Positions 1 through 11,572 of a stretch of 64,000 nt of DNA are shown one piece after another. The stretch lies in NCBI GenBank assembly GCA_014529385.2, contig CM043944.1, forward strand, positions 48,956,768 to 49,020,767, read 5' to 3'. The first letter of the stretch is position 1; every line of letters starts with the position of its first letter. The translations under genes and the position numbers were made by a program. Origin of the DNA: Adiantum capillus-veneris (taxonomy: Eukaryota; Streptophyta; Polypodiopsida; Polypodiales; Pteridaceae). The notes beneath the pieces are model-generated. The model was not told the origin of the DNA, made no database searches, and was given only the letters and a program-made list of their open reading frames with translations.

Positions 1-499
1 TTTTTGTTTCATGCTCGGTAGTTCATGTATCTCATGGTTGAGCAAGAAGAAACCTACTGTGGACACTTCTAGTTGTGAGGCTAAGTACATGGAACTCTTC
101 ACAGCTACAATTAAGTATGTATGGCTCAGACGCCTTATGACTGATTTGGGTGTTGGACAAGGAATTACCAACACTACCTATACTAAAAGTCAGAGCGCAT
201 TGGCAGTTGTGAGGAACCTAATTTTTCATGCTCACACAAAGATCATTGAGGTGCATTACTACTATGTCAGGGAGAGGCACTCAGTAAGAGAGATCAGCTT
301 CACTTATGTGCCAACACAGGACAACCTTGGAAATATTTTCACAAAGGCATTGTCTCATGAGAAGTACTATGAAAAGCTTTGGGCTTACTCCCCTTTGTGG
401 GCTAATCATGTCCTTAGGGCATGTCACTTCCCTATACTCTATGTGCTAGCTCTTGTTCATCGCATCACTTGCAAGGGGGATTTGTTACCATATATGTGA
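1..499 (+). pseudogene. Ty1/copia RNase H domain, C-terminal end of pol (partial)
   Basis: The open frame is recognisably the copia RNase H: it has SKKKPTVDTSSCEAKY (family form SKKQPTVxxSSxEAEY), the WLRRLMTDLG block, IEVHYYYVRER and the TQDNLGNIFTKAL motif near the pol C-terminus. In the family this domain removes the RNA strand during reverse transcription. The conserved CDNQSA motif is TKSQSA here, so a catalytic aspartate appears replaced by lysine and the enzyme is probably dead. The frame runs past the normal end into the LTR and stops at 497-499. The start lies beyond the window edge. Confidence 0.9.
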
Positions 500-730
500 A
501 TGCACGTGTGCACGGATGCGTGCGTGCGTGCACAGTGCGATGCGTGCGGGGAAAGGGAGAAGCACAAGACAGTGTGGGTGGAGAAATCTTAAGAAGTGAC
601 TCAAGTGAGTGAGGTGCTCCTTATTCTTATATATAGAAAGAATAAGGAAGTGTGTATACATAGTGGGTTGGTGGCCGGTGGACATCGGACGTCCAGCCCC
701 GGGCAGAGGCGTAGTGACTTTATCCCAACA
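495..730 (-). repeat. 3' LTR of the nested non-coding element
   Basis: This 236-base copy matches 4116-4358 along its length (shared stretches include GGGGAGAAGCACAAGACA-like sequence, AAGTGACTCAAGTGAGTGAGG and the TTTATCCCAACA end). On the minus strand it is preceded by a G-rich polypurine tract. Confidence 0.92.
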
Positions 731-3700
731 ATCCCCCCCTTAAAGGTGATGGACCAATAAGTGAAACCTACTAGCTAAACTACTAGTATGTACAAGAAAC
801 TAGGAGAGAGACTCTCTCAACCTATGCCCACTGGCTCACTCCGTCAATCTACACGCAGCTGTATTGGATCTGGTGGTAGGCGAGTGTGTGTACTCACGCT
901 AGAGCCTGCATGTAAATCCCGCAGACAACTCTGTATGGTCTACAAATCTCCACAAAGCGTCATGCTAGTGTCATCCACCGTATGACTTATTATCCCTACG
1001 TCAAATGCTTCCAACACTGTCTATAGCTGCTAAGTCGAGTCTCGACACAAGTAGGTCGTACATGAGATGCCCGAATGTTGAAGAAATTTGTGAAAACATG
1101 GCTATTTTAGTTTCTCCTACACTATGTCCCTCTCACCCATAGGCAGAACTGTGTATCTTGCATTTAACTCATTAGACTCTAGCATAAGCATGTCAAAAAA
1201 CTCCATATATGTCATCTGTGTCTATGTCTCTAGGGAGCAGACCTGCTCTACCTCTGTCTGCACAAAGTCTGACAACACCTGCTATGTCTCATTAGAGCAC
1301 TGCCACTCTCTCTCTGTCTCTATAGAGTCTACTAGCACATCCTACACAACTAAATGCTCTATCTTGTGAGCATGGTGGAGCTCACCTGTGAAAGAAACAC
1401 ATCTCGTCTCTTTCTCAAAGCATGCCAGCAAAAAAATCAAGACTACACCGTCTCAAACCTCAGACATATGCATAGGATATACCAAGACACTACGGGCTCC
1501 TCTAGCAACAATCACTAGTGAACTGCAATGCATCTGGAAAAACTACTCTCTAAGCAGTATCTGCTGACAACAACCAAAGTTTGCTAATTGTCTCACTGAG
1601 ATCAAGCTCTATGTCAGTTGAGGAACATAGCGTACATGTCATAGTGTGTATGGTACACCACTGGTAAAAGACAAACAAACATCTCCTGCACCCTCTATGT
1701 CCAACACCGAACCATCAACCAAGTGTAGACAACCAAAACTCCCACTAGAGAATGTGCTAAACTAGTCACGATACAGTGTGACATGGAAAACCGCATCCTC
1801 ATCTAACAACCAACATAGAGTAGTGTCATTGCACAAAGACATGTAATCAAGAGGAATGCTAAAGGCAAATGTGACATCACCATCCCTGGAATATGAAGCC
1901 ATTGCTCTAGCATGTGTTAAAACCTCATGTGCACCACACATACATCTTTGTTGTTGTCTCATATGTCTGAAATAGTGACATCTAATGTGCCTCGTGTGAT
2001 TGCAATGCCAACAACGCAAGTATCGGCAAGAATGAGACCATCTACTCTCAAAAGTCACCGTAGTGGACTCTACACTATCACACATATCTGCAACCATAAG
2101 TGAATGGCTAAGAGCCAAAGTATGGCAAGAAATCTAGGAAAAATCTCGCAAAATTTTCCCTATAAAGTGAGAAAAACCTCAAGTACAATCTCAACCATAA
2201 ACCATGCCAAACTGGCAACAAAGTGGGAGGTAACTCGACCACTACACAACGTTCAAAAGCATGATCAAATGCATCAAAGCTGACGCTCACGTATGCATAA
2301 ACCAACTCCAAAATTTTCAAACTCTACAAGCATAATCAACCTAGGACAAACTACTCAGCTCAGCATAAAGAGCATAACTGTATACGCAAGTAGAGAGAAA
2401 ACTAGCTCAAAAAACATTCCATAAGAGAAATTTTTTGCAAAAAAACTGCAAAAACATGTGAAACCTATGATTGCCTGTTTGTAGCCACACAAGCATAGGC
2501 TAATCCTAACTCCTGCGAGGGTGGACACAAGAACACCAAACTATGTCCAAATAGACAAAACCTATAAAAGTGAGAGTGAACACTCAATCACTGTCAAAGT
2601 GAGAGTCTAGCTCGACCCCATTAAACCATCAGAGCAAACTGTAGATATGCATAAACCATGGTGAGAATCTAGAAAAAATCCTACAGAGTTTCCCCTGAAG
2701 ACTGAGCAAAAACTCAAAAAACTCACCAAATACGCATGAAAATAGACATTCAATGTCTCAGTAGAAAAATTCACAAATGGCATGCATAGCAATTGCCAAA
2801 ACCCTGGCAAAACAGCTCACTCTTGATTGAGTGGCTTTATGGACGTATACATGTCCAAAAACACCTGTAAACCTACAAACCTACTACATGCGAGCTATGG
2901 TTTGCTCAAAATGTATCCACATAATGCATATATAGCATGAAACTGCACAAGACCGTACAAAAACTGCTCTCTAGTGCTCCACACAATCCTGCAATGTGCA
3001 TAAAACCGCATGCGGATGTGTAAAGATCCAAGAGTCACATCCCAAAGCATCACTTCTATATGAAAGAAAATAGACATTCAATGTCTCAGTAGCAAAATTC
3101 ACAAATGGCATGCATAGAAACTGCCAAAACAGCTCACTCTTGATTGAGTGGCTCTATGGACGTATACATGTCCAAAAACACATGTAAACCTACAAACCTA
3201 CTACCTGCGAGCTATGGTTAGCTCAAAATGTATCCACATAATGCATATATAGCATGAAACTGCACAAGACCGTGCAAAAACTGCTCTCTAGTGCTTCACA
3301 CAATCCTGCAATGCGCATAAAACTGCATGCGGATGTGTAAAGATCCAAGAGTCACATCCCAAAGCATCACTTCCATATGAAAAAACAAGGTGAATTCTCT
3401 CTCAAATAGCACCACATTGTGCCATACATTGTCAAAGATGCAAACCACATCACTCTCTACAATGTAGGAACTAAACTGTGAAAGTTTGATATATCAAGAT
3501 TGTTGACAGGCTGCTACAAAAACTTCAGCGCTCAAAAATTCAAAATTTTGATATAACCAACACATCTACAACGTGCCAAAACCTCAGGGTAGACTTGTGG
3601 ATCACATGTATCCACGTCCGGGTGTGAGAAATATGCCAAAAACCTTCGTTTTCGGTCCAAAAATGCAGCATAAACTTGTTGTTATTGCACTCGCTGTAAT

Positions 3701-4056
3701 TCAGAGCAGAATTTTAGAAAATGGACAATAACAGTGCATCTAGAATGTGCCGAAATCCCAACCTAGACTCCTGGATCATTTCCATCCGTCTCTGTGTGAC
3801 AAAGATACGCAAAAATGATTGTTTTGGTAGTCAAAAAATAGCAAAAACGAGCTGCAATACTTCTTGTTCCTTCTCTTTCTCTGCAAAATTCAGCAATGTC
3901 TTGCTGTAAAATCTCTATACAAGCTGAATATACATGCCTAAGGTGAGATCTAACGTGTCAAGCCATATCCACCACCGCTGAGCTCAAGCCACCATAGCCG
4001 AGCTACGTCGCTTCCGTCTCGTTGGGAAGCCGTCACGCGTGCAGTTCGCCGACGTA
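731..4056. other. Internal region of the nested LTR element, no coding domain seen
   Basis: I find no gag, protease, RT, RNase H or integrase motif on either strand, and the open frames are short and lack recognisable domains. The only structure I see is a tandem duplication at 2741-3385. Confidence 0.8.
2741..3385. repeat. Two-copy tandem duplication, ~328 and ~317 bp
   Basis: A unit starting AATAGACATTCAATGTCTCA occurs at 2741 and again at 3069 and is near-identical through CATCACTTC(T/C)(A)TATGAAA. The second copy lacks an 11-base stretch near the CCCTGGCAAA motif. It lies inside the nested LTR element, so it arose within that element. Confidence 0.9.
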
Positions 4057-4068
4057 GCTTTGATACCA
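4057..4068 (-). other. Primer binding site (initiator tRNA-Met type)
   Basis: On the minus strand the sequence is TGGTATCAAAGC, one base from the common plant PBS TGGTATCAGAGC. It lies beside the inner end of the 5' LTR, but 45 bases separate it from the LTR copy boundary. The LTR/PBS junction itself seems partly duplicated (ATACCACTTGTGAGT at about 4063 and again at about 4109). Confidence 0.85.
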
Positions 4069-4115
4069 CTTGTGAGTCCATACGTGTCATTCTCCACCGT
4101 ATCTCTCATACCACT

Positions 4116-4358
4116 TGTGAGTGCACGTGTACGCGGATACGTGTGTGCGTGAACGGTGCACTGCTGTGTAGGGAAGGGGAGAAGCACAAGACAATGTGGC
4201 TAGAGCAACCTCAAGAAGTGACTCAAGTGAGTGAGGTTCTCTTTATTCTTATGTATAGAAAGAATAAGAAAGTGTGTATACACAGTGGTGGGTGGCTGAC
4301 CAACGAACAACATCAGACGTTTGGCCCCAAGCAAAGGCATAGCGCCTTTATCCCAACA
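4116..4358 (-). repeat. 5' LTR of the nested non-coding element
   Basis: This 243-base direct repeat matches 495-730. The outer end is TGTTGGGATAAAGG on the minus strand, flanked by the target duplication ATATA at 4359-4363. Confidence 0.92.
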
Positions 4359-4591
4359 ATATACATGTGGTAGTGATGTGTGTGAACACACTTAGGACCG
4401 CCAGGGCATTTTTCCATCACTAGGAGGATTTTTCCCCCGTGAATTGTATATACTCCCATCACTCTAGAGCGAGCTCTAGGGCTATCTATCTTCCATTGCA
4501 CACTAAGTAAAACACTCTCTATTGTGTTCCTTGAGCTTCCTTGTCTTCTCCAAGCTGTGTGTGTTTTCCTGCAACCCTAATTCCAACACAT

Positions 4592-6570
4592 CAAAATAGT
4601 ATTTCTTATCTCCTCTCCTTTATGCAATTGTATCAAATTCTCTGGGATGGCTTATCAAAGACTTCATTAGACAAGGGAAACTAGAAGTAGTAAACATCCA
4701 AGGTGCAAAAGTCCAACTCTGCCTTCATTAGACAAGGGAAACTAGAAGTAGTAAACATCCAAGGTGCAAAAGTCCAACTCTGCCTTCAACAATTTGTTGA
4801 TGATACTAATGCCTTGGTACAAAATAACCAGTAGTCAATAGAAATTTTTTGGTATTTTATTAACACTTTCTATCTTGCCAATGGTTTGGACATTAACCAT
4901 GAAAAACCGAGTTTCAGATCTTCCAAGGGCAATTGTCCAAACATCATTACACAAGCAAGTTGTAAATCTAATAAGGAAAAATCTTCATATTACTTGGGAT
5001 ACCAATGGGTTTTGATGTGTCTTTCAAGTAGAGATGGGATTGGGTATTTGGAAAGTTTAGAAAAAGGTTTTTTGCTGGAAAAATCATTCAACCTAACATT
5101 ATAGCAAGAGTGTTTGTGTTGAACTAGTTCTTGCTTTCTTCCCCAATCTATTTCTTGTCCTATTGGTATCCTTCTCAAGGATAGCTCAATAAAGTTTACT
5201 CACTCTCAAAAGGAGGTTTATTTGGGGTGGAAACATGATTCAAAAAGTTGCCTAACAAGTATGTTGCTGACCCAAAGATCAAGGTGGGCTAGGCATCCTC
5301 AACATTCAAAGTTGGCCAACAAGTGGACTATGAGGGCTTGCTACTTCCACTGATTTTTGTGCCATTCTCCTCAAAAGGAAGATCCAATCTTTCCATGTGC
5401 AAACGTATAGATCTTGGAAAGGGATGTCACTTCAAGAATTGCTCACCTCTAATGTTGAATTTGTTCTTAAAGGTTCTGTCTTGTCCTACAGAATTTGAAA
5501 GTCTTGGAACATTCACAAGAAAAAGTAGAATCCACTTGTGTTCTGGATATCTTCTGCCCAATTTTGTTTACAGGACTCTATCTGGCTTGGCAGAGTTGGA
5601 TGTAACCAAAACTGGCTGTTGTCTAGAGAGAACACAAGTGCTTCAAAGCAGGGATTAGATGTTGGAAGAATTTCTTTAAAGATGGTAATTTTCCTACTAA
5701 GGAGCTTTAGACTAGATTCCAAATCTCATAGGGATGTGCTGACCTTGTCCATTCAAGATGTATTGTCTATCAAGAAAATTTACAAAGATGTTTCAAGGGG
5801 CACTCTTACTCTATCAGTTCTCACATATGTCAGTTTATTGACTCCAGATAGGGTATGAACAAGAGCTTGGTAAGAAAACTTAACCTTAGATGGTATTTAT
5901 CTTGGTCAGCAAAATAGTGGAGTTATATGTTCAAATGTATATGGGCCTACCCTCTCAACATCAAACACAACAATCTGATGTGGCTAGTTTCTTCACCAAG
6001 GCATCTAGTCTGGTGCTAAAGTTAAGAAATTGGGAATTTTAGATGGCATTTGTTCAAGGTGTAAGAGCTCGGAAGAAACCTTTTTCATCTTTTTATCCAT
6101 TTCCCCTACAACCATCAATTCTTGGTGGAAATTTAAAGGGTGTTTTGTGTTGATTTATCCAAGCTTAACTGGAGAACTATTATGCTAGGGGAGTGCAGCT
6201 TCAGTGCTATCCATCTATAGAAGAGGGGTATTTCTCTATCACATCTAGAGAGAAAGGAATAATTCTCTCTTTCATCAACCTTTTTCCTGCTCTAGTATAT
6301 CTTTGTGACTTAATGTTAGGGGATCTATGAAGGAAATTCTAAGGCGAGTTTCATATGCCCCAGGTTTGGATGTCAAAAGTCTCCAAAAAGTTTTCAGATG
6401 GAAGAGATGGCAAGATGTTATACTTTCTATTTATGACTCCTCTAGAACTCTCATAAATTTTAGTTATCTTACTAATGTACTATAATTTTTCAGCTCTTTT
6501 GGATACCCCTTTCCTTCCCAAGGGGCTCTTTGTATCTTTCTCCCTTTTTTAATAAGTTATGTCTCCTTTT
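4592..6570 (+). pseudogene. Degenerate L1-type LINE: reverse transcriptase C-terminal part plus zf-RVT-like tail
   Basis: Broken frames carry LINE RT features in order: an FVDDTNAL motif near 4795 (family F-A-D-D), a YLG(I)PMGF-like block near 4995, an FIWGG-like segment near 5215, and a zinc-binding-RT-like tail from 5900 to 6170. Stops and frameshifts occur throughout. The N-terminal endonuclease and ORF1 are absent, as in 5'-truncated LINE copies. A 61-bp tandem duplication (4662-4783) lies just before the catalytic motif. No clear poly-A tail or target duplication is visible, although A/T-rich sequence follows near 6550. Confidence 0.75.
4662..4783. repeat. 2 x 61-bp tandem duplication inside the LINE remnant
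   Basis: The unit CTTCATTAGACAAGGGAAAC... is present twice in a row and the two copies look identical, so the duplication is recent relative to the decay of the surrounding LINE. Confidence 0.9.
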
Positions 6571-6700
6571 TTAAAAAAAGAGCTTATGCTTTTATAGACA
6601 CATTGCAACTGGCATACATGTCAATCAAGTCAATGCAAATCATGCTATCTTTCAATGGCCCATGGATAACAATATCATCAATTTTCCAATATTGGCCTTT

Positions 6701-6735
6701 GGGGGGGGGGGGGTTGTGTGTGTGTGTGTGTGTGT
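6701..6735. repeat. G13 tract followed by (TG)n
   Basis: A homopolymer of 13 G is followed directly by about 10 TG dinucleotides. No gene is visible from 6571 to 8030; this stretch also holds three long poly-C tracts. Confidence 0.95.
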
Positions 6736-6942
6736 TCATATTGCATGTGTTCAAGGACTATTTATAAAACCCATTAGATACATGATTTTTTAACCAACAA
6801 AAGGGACCCTTTTCCCATTCAATCTAGAGATTTCTTTCAAAATAATTCTTTAAACACCCTTTTGTATGTGAAAATGTGAGAAAATATAATAAAACAACGC
6901 ATGTTGTTTAACTGATGTGATAGTCATTTTTTATTGTAGTGA

Positions 6943-6970
6943 CCCCCCCCCCCCCCCCCCCCCCCCCCCC
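6943..6970. repeat. Poly-C tract, 28 C
   Basis: A pure cytosine run preceded by GTGA and followed by AAAAACAAAAGC. It generates an artefactual polyproline frame that I do not annotate. Confidence 0.95.
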
Positions 6971-7254
6971 AAAAACAAAAGCTGCCAATCAAAAGCTACT
7001 CACCGCACTTGGTCTATCTCAACTTTCATTATGCAAAATCTTCACAAAGTTCTTCAGAATCTCCACACACTGTTCATCTGAAAGGCTAGTTTTTAGCACT
7101 TTAAATTTCATTTCAATTCTCATTACTCACATTTGAACCCATCACGTTGAAACAGTAAGGATCAAGTAAAACCACTAGGCTACAAGCCTATGATAATGTA
7201 TACTATGGCCTTAAACATGAAAAGAAAAAAGAACTCATGTGCCGCCCCGCCCCG

Positions 7255-7277
7255 CCCCCCCCCCCCCCCCCCCCCCC
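7255..7277. repeat. Poly-C tract, 23 C
   Basis: A pure C run following GCCCCGCCCCG and followed by GGGGCC, so it could fold on itself at its 3' end. Confidence 0.95.
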
Positions 7278-7559
7278 GGGGCCAATTCTTTTTCTTTTTC
7301 CTTTTCCTTTCTTCCCTCTCTTAGCTAACAAATTTACTTTTTGTGTTTGTTTAGCTCTAAGGGAGATTTCCTTTCTCACTCTCCACAAAATGCAAAGTCT
7401 CAAGCTTTTGCCTCAGTTTCCACAATGCCCAAACCCCAGTTGTCCTTCCTCACCCTAGCTTTGTGGGAGCCCAATATATAAACAACGTCCAACTTTTTTT
7501 CTTTGTTCTCAGAACTGCAAGCCAACCATGGATTCAATTAAATATTCATTGCTCTTGCG

Positions 7560-7597
<38 letters not shown>
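7560..7597. repeat. Poly-C tract, 38 C
   Basis: The longest homopolymer in the window. From 7598 to 8030 I see no gene or repeat that I can support. Confidence 0.95.
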
Positions 7598-7599
<2 letters not shown>

Positions 7600-8033
7600 A
7601 ATGGTGGTGGCATCCAAATGGCCAGCTTAGGTCCCTTTTCCTCTCTTCTCGTTCTCTCTGCACTGCTGAATTGGCCCTTCTCTTTCGTGTGCCTTCAATG
7701 AAGTGCTACCCTGCATCGAGGTGGTATTATGCTAGGCTTGTACCCACTGCACTTGAGCATACATATAGACCGATTTTCTCTCTATCTTGCCTTGGACATA
7801 TCTTTCTAGCAATGTATTCCAAGACCACATTGGAGCATCAAATTTCCTATGTTTATAGATAACATTTGGTATACATTTCAACCAAAGAAAGATTGAGCAT
7901 ATTGGCCTTCCCAAAAGTCCTTGACCAAAATCACGTCATGTCCATGTCATGTCTTCAATATTCATGATGCAATAGGTGACTGCATAGATAGATGGATCCT
8001 CACTTTGCATTAACTAAAAAGAGACCTACGCTT

Positions 8034-10440
8034 TAAATCACCCAAGGAAGGGGTAAAAAGACAGTTACATGGGGATAAAGACCACGAGGGTCAGCATAGG
8101 GATACAAGCTCAAAATATGATTACACGTTGTCAATTTTTGCTTGTAGCTTAGCAACAAAGGACTTGCCTTCTTCAAATTTCCTTGCCAACTCATAGATCT
8201 CATTGGAAATTTCCTGAGCCCATTCATGAGTCCTGTCCATAGTGTCATTATCGATCATGATCTTCCATAGTAGTCCACATGTTTGGTCTTATTCTGAGGA
8301 ACTCGGCTTACGTTATCATAAAAGTGATTGGGGTCGACAAAATTTCTATCAACCCTTTTGAATTTATGACCTTGTTGGAAGACATTATACGTGATGGGGA
8401 CTGCAATAACATCTGACTTGGCCTCATGCTCTCCCGTATAGGACGGTAGTGTTCTTAGCAAGTGGGGTCAATTGTCCATAGAATATACAAATGCTTTGTC
8501 TCCCTAGTACTATTCCACTTCTAGATTCAATTGAGATCCAACCTCAAATTCCTTTATTGGTGGAGGAGACACCCCCCTTCCATCACCCTCTTGTTTATTC
8601 ATATTCTTATTAGCTCACTCACTTCATTGTCCTCTTTGACTGGTTTCCACAATTCGTCAAGGCCATCTATTAATTCTTTACAACTCTCAGGTATAGCTAC
8701 GTGAAATCCCTCAAAAGATTTTTCCGTGGAATACACTATCCTTGGTTCTAATGCTGGGTTCTTGAGCTTTGGTACGTGCTCATGATGAATTTAGCTCTTT
8801 TCATTCCTGGCTTGGTTGGATTACTGATGTAGGTGGGACAAGGATCACACCCCAGGTTTTCTAGTTGGTAGTTCTAGTAAATCTTGGGCTATTTGAATCA
8901 TTTTCAAATACATTTCAAGCCTTTTCTTTTCTAGTTTTTCATAGGGATATGTCATCCACCTATGTTCTTGGGTTTAGTTGTTTTTGAGACGCACTTCATA
9001 GTCTTTCAAGAGGGCATCTAATGGATCATTACCCTTCTCAACCAATACTGATCCTCCTGAATTAGCACTTCTTGGTTTCTCTTCCATGGATGGTTCTTCT
9101 GGAGGTTGAGACGTCTGTCTAAGAGAAGGTGCAACCCTCTCATCACATTGTCTTATCTTCTCTTTAGTTTGTTTAAGCTCCTAAGCTAGTGATATTTTCT
9201 CTCGTTCTCTACGTGCTTTCATCCTAGCCTTTCTAGCTTTCCAACTATTCTGTTTGCTCTTCGTTCTTTGACTAGGTGCATTGGTCTTTGCTTCACCCGT
9301 CTCTGGACTCGCATTAATTTTTGTTTTCTATCTCCTTGTTCTCATCACCTTTCTAGGATAGGTTGTGGTCTTGCAACTCCTACTGGTTCTGGTGCATTCC
9401 CCATAGCGTATCTAGGTGGAGGAGGTGCTACTAGAATAGGTTGTACATACCTCTCCCTAGCATCTCCCATGCTATAATAACACTCTTCCCTTGTATGGTT
9501 TGTCGATTTCCTCTCAATTTTGCACCACTTAGGCTCCTCTAGCTATAAATTTACAAGAGGATTTAACCTCTTGATCATTTCATCGCTAAACTTTTTTTTA
9601 TCGATAGGTGCGGCTAGTTTTACAATGGACTCACACATCTGTGAATCACTATGCTGACAAGATGTGTCATTCTCTTGACTTTTACGGTCTTTTTCTCTGT
9701 ATTCCTCATAGTTATCCACTATATGAAAAGCTTCTTTCGTCAATTTGATTAGCATCATGCTCCTTATCATATGCAAATCCTTTTGAGGACCGTATGTCTC
9801 ACTCCATGGAGAAAGATCAGCATTAATCATGCTTGCATAGGTAGTTTTGTTCTTGGATAGAACTTGATGTATCACTTGAGCCGTAATGCCGCTTTGCGTA
9901 CTGATTCACCCTCTTTCTATTTGAATCTATGAATTTGTGAGACAATACTATGAGCTATGCCTTTCTGCAAGAATTCTTTGATGAATTCCTAAAATAGCTC
10001 GTCTAAAGTCGCAAAATTACGTCTTTCTACGGAGTTGAACCATGTAGTCACGTCATCTTCCAGAGTCAGTCCAAATACCACAAATTGTGTCCCAAAATTC
10101 AAGACTTCCCTGCTCTAATAACTCTTCTAAAAGCCACTACATGATCTCTTGGATCTTTATCTCTAGAGTATTTCCTGTTTACCCATTTTTGGACTTGGGA
10201 CGGTCTACCTCGTCAATTGCCTACAAGTCTAACTATAGACTCTCCCAATCCTTCTCTCTCTTCTGGCCTTCTACTATGGCTAGGTTCTTCTTCAAAGGCA
10301 TTAGTTGTTTTGTTGGAGATTGGTCCTTGAGAAGGGATGTCTACCATGTTTGTGATAATTTCATCTCTCGTTATCGCTCTAGGAGGGAATCCAGGTGGCT
10401 CCCTTTTTGGAATTCTCGTAGGAATTCTCATGTTTAGTGG
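8034..10440 (-). pseudogene. Decayed Ty3/gypsy gag-like gene
   Basis: Between about 10190 and 9880 the minus strand reads as a retrotransposon gag core broken by stops and frameshifts: KYSRDKDPRDHVVAFRR, then WFNSVERRNFATLDELF, then EFIKEFLQKG and KEGESV, which matches the layout of Retrotrans_gag (PF03732). Downstream frames (9875-9543 and about 9230-8960) are charged, with Pro/Glu-rich linkers. Near 8250-8120 an EIYELARKFEEGKSFVAKLQ segment ends in a stop. No zinc knuckle, protease or RT follows, so it is a gag-only relic. The family assignment rests on the 300-base core; the rest is assigned by contiguity. Confidence 0.55.
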
Positions 10441-11245
10441 AATATTTGTAGTCCTTCATTGACCAAATATCCACCTCTTTCTAATGCAGTCTATGGTTTT
10501 TCACTTTTTGCAACTCTGTATTCTCATCTATACTTGTCAACAACTATAGATTTCCATTGGCAGTCAACTCCGTATGTATAGACATATAAGACTTGTAATC
10601 GGTTAGCTCTTCTGGGTATGGATCTGAGTACATATAAAGGTTGACCTTACTATCGTCAATGTATCTATACAGTCCTTCACTCTCAGATCTTTCATCCAAA
10701 CTCTCTCAAAAAAATTGGTCTTTATCACCTGCAAGTTTGGAAGATCCATTACGAGCGGATGTTCCTCTACCGTTGGGATCCCGAAGCTTGTGTAAGCTGA
10801 GTTTGAATCTAAATAGGACATAATATATGGGCTTAACAACTCAAGATTGATGTAAGAAGACTTAGACCAATGTGTTCAATTTCTCTGGTTAGGAAAAAGT
10901 CAAAACTATGTCCAAAATTGTGACCGTTTTTTCTCTCGGTTATCTCAAATTGTCAGTTTAGACACCCCTAACTTCCGGATGAATTTTGAGGCCTTAAATT
11001 ATATTTTTTTGGACACTTACCTTCATTCCCTTTCTCCATCTCCCGCTTCCTCTCAAGCTCTTTTTTCACTGCTTCATAAAATCAAAACAATCGTACCACA
11101 CTTACAACAACAACACCTCGCCTCATGTTGCTGTGTTGCTTTCTGTAACCTTCAATTTTGAACAACTTAGATAGCTGCGACACCCACTATTGAAGGTTCT
11201 ACAATTTGTGGGGAGGTCTTTACACCCGTTTTTTTGTAGATATGT
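10441..11245. other. No supported gene
   Basis: One minus-strand open frame of 78 residues (10839-10603) has no recognisable domain. It could be the N-terminal side of the gag relic. Otherwise I see nothing. Confidence 0.5.
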
Positions 11246-11302
11246 CATTAGGGGAATTTTGAGGTCACTTTTGTGCCCTGTAAGAATATGTAGAGAGAGA
11301 AT
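11246..11302 (+). repeat. Left terminal inverted repeat of the histone-carrying element
   Basis: The first 22 bases (CATTAGGGGAATTTTGAGGT then CA) match the reverse complement of 18702-18681 exactly. Similarity continues through TTTTGTGCC and TGTAGAGAGAGA with a few mismatches and a 3-base gap. Confidence 0.9.
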
Positions 11303-11572
11303 ATATACTTTATTTAAAAAATAGTGAAATGTTTGTAAAAAGGTGAGTTTGCGACCTTTTTACCTCCGCGAAAACATGTCATTGTCAAATCTTTCTAGGA
11401 TCTTTAGTATTCTAAAAAATACTCCCTCCAAAACTAACGAAAACGTCAGTTCTGGCCCAAAATTCAAAATTTCACTTACTGAAACAAACCTTTTCTGTGT
11501 CGTCTTCTTCCTCGTATCTGCAGAGCTTTTCTCTATAGTACTATCTCTAACAAATACTGTTAATAGACTTCC

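Larger units (their letters stand above)
495..4358 (-). mobile_element. Complete non-coding LTR retrotransposon (LARD/TRIM-like) nested in the copia LTR
   Basis: Two direct terminal repeats (495-730 and 4116-4358) bound 3.4 kb of non-coding DNA. The element reads on the minus strand: LTRs start TGTTGGGATAAAG and end CTCACA, a primer binding site complementary to initiator tRNA-Met follows the 4358-side LTR, and a polypurine tract precedes the 495-side LTR (plus strand CCCCCCCTTAAAGG at 733). The 5-bp target duplication ATATA is at 490-494 and 4359-4363. No gag or pol domain is visible inside, so it must have moved using enzymes from another element. Confidence 0.93.
1..4588 (+). mobile_element. 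3' end of a Ty1/copia retrotransposon with its LTR split by another element
   Basis: The window opens inside the pol gene of a copia element (RNase H region). A purine tract ending near 482 is followed at 483 by the LTR start (TGTTACCATATA). After 12 bases the LTR is broken by a complete LTR element (495-4358). It resumes at 4359 with the duplicated ATATA and ends near 4588 in CTAATTCCAACA. Without the insert and one copy of the target duplication the LTR is about 230 bases with TG..CA ends. The 5' part of the element lies outside the window, so its own target duplication cannot be checked. Confidence 0.85.

Noticed and set aside
6939-7136. Proline-rich frame starting in poly-C
   Set aside because: Produced by the C28 homopolymer.
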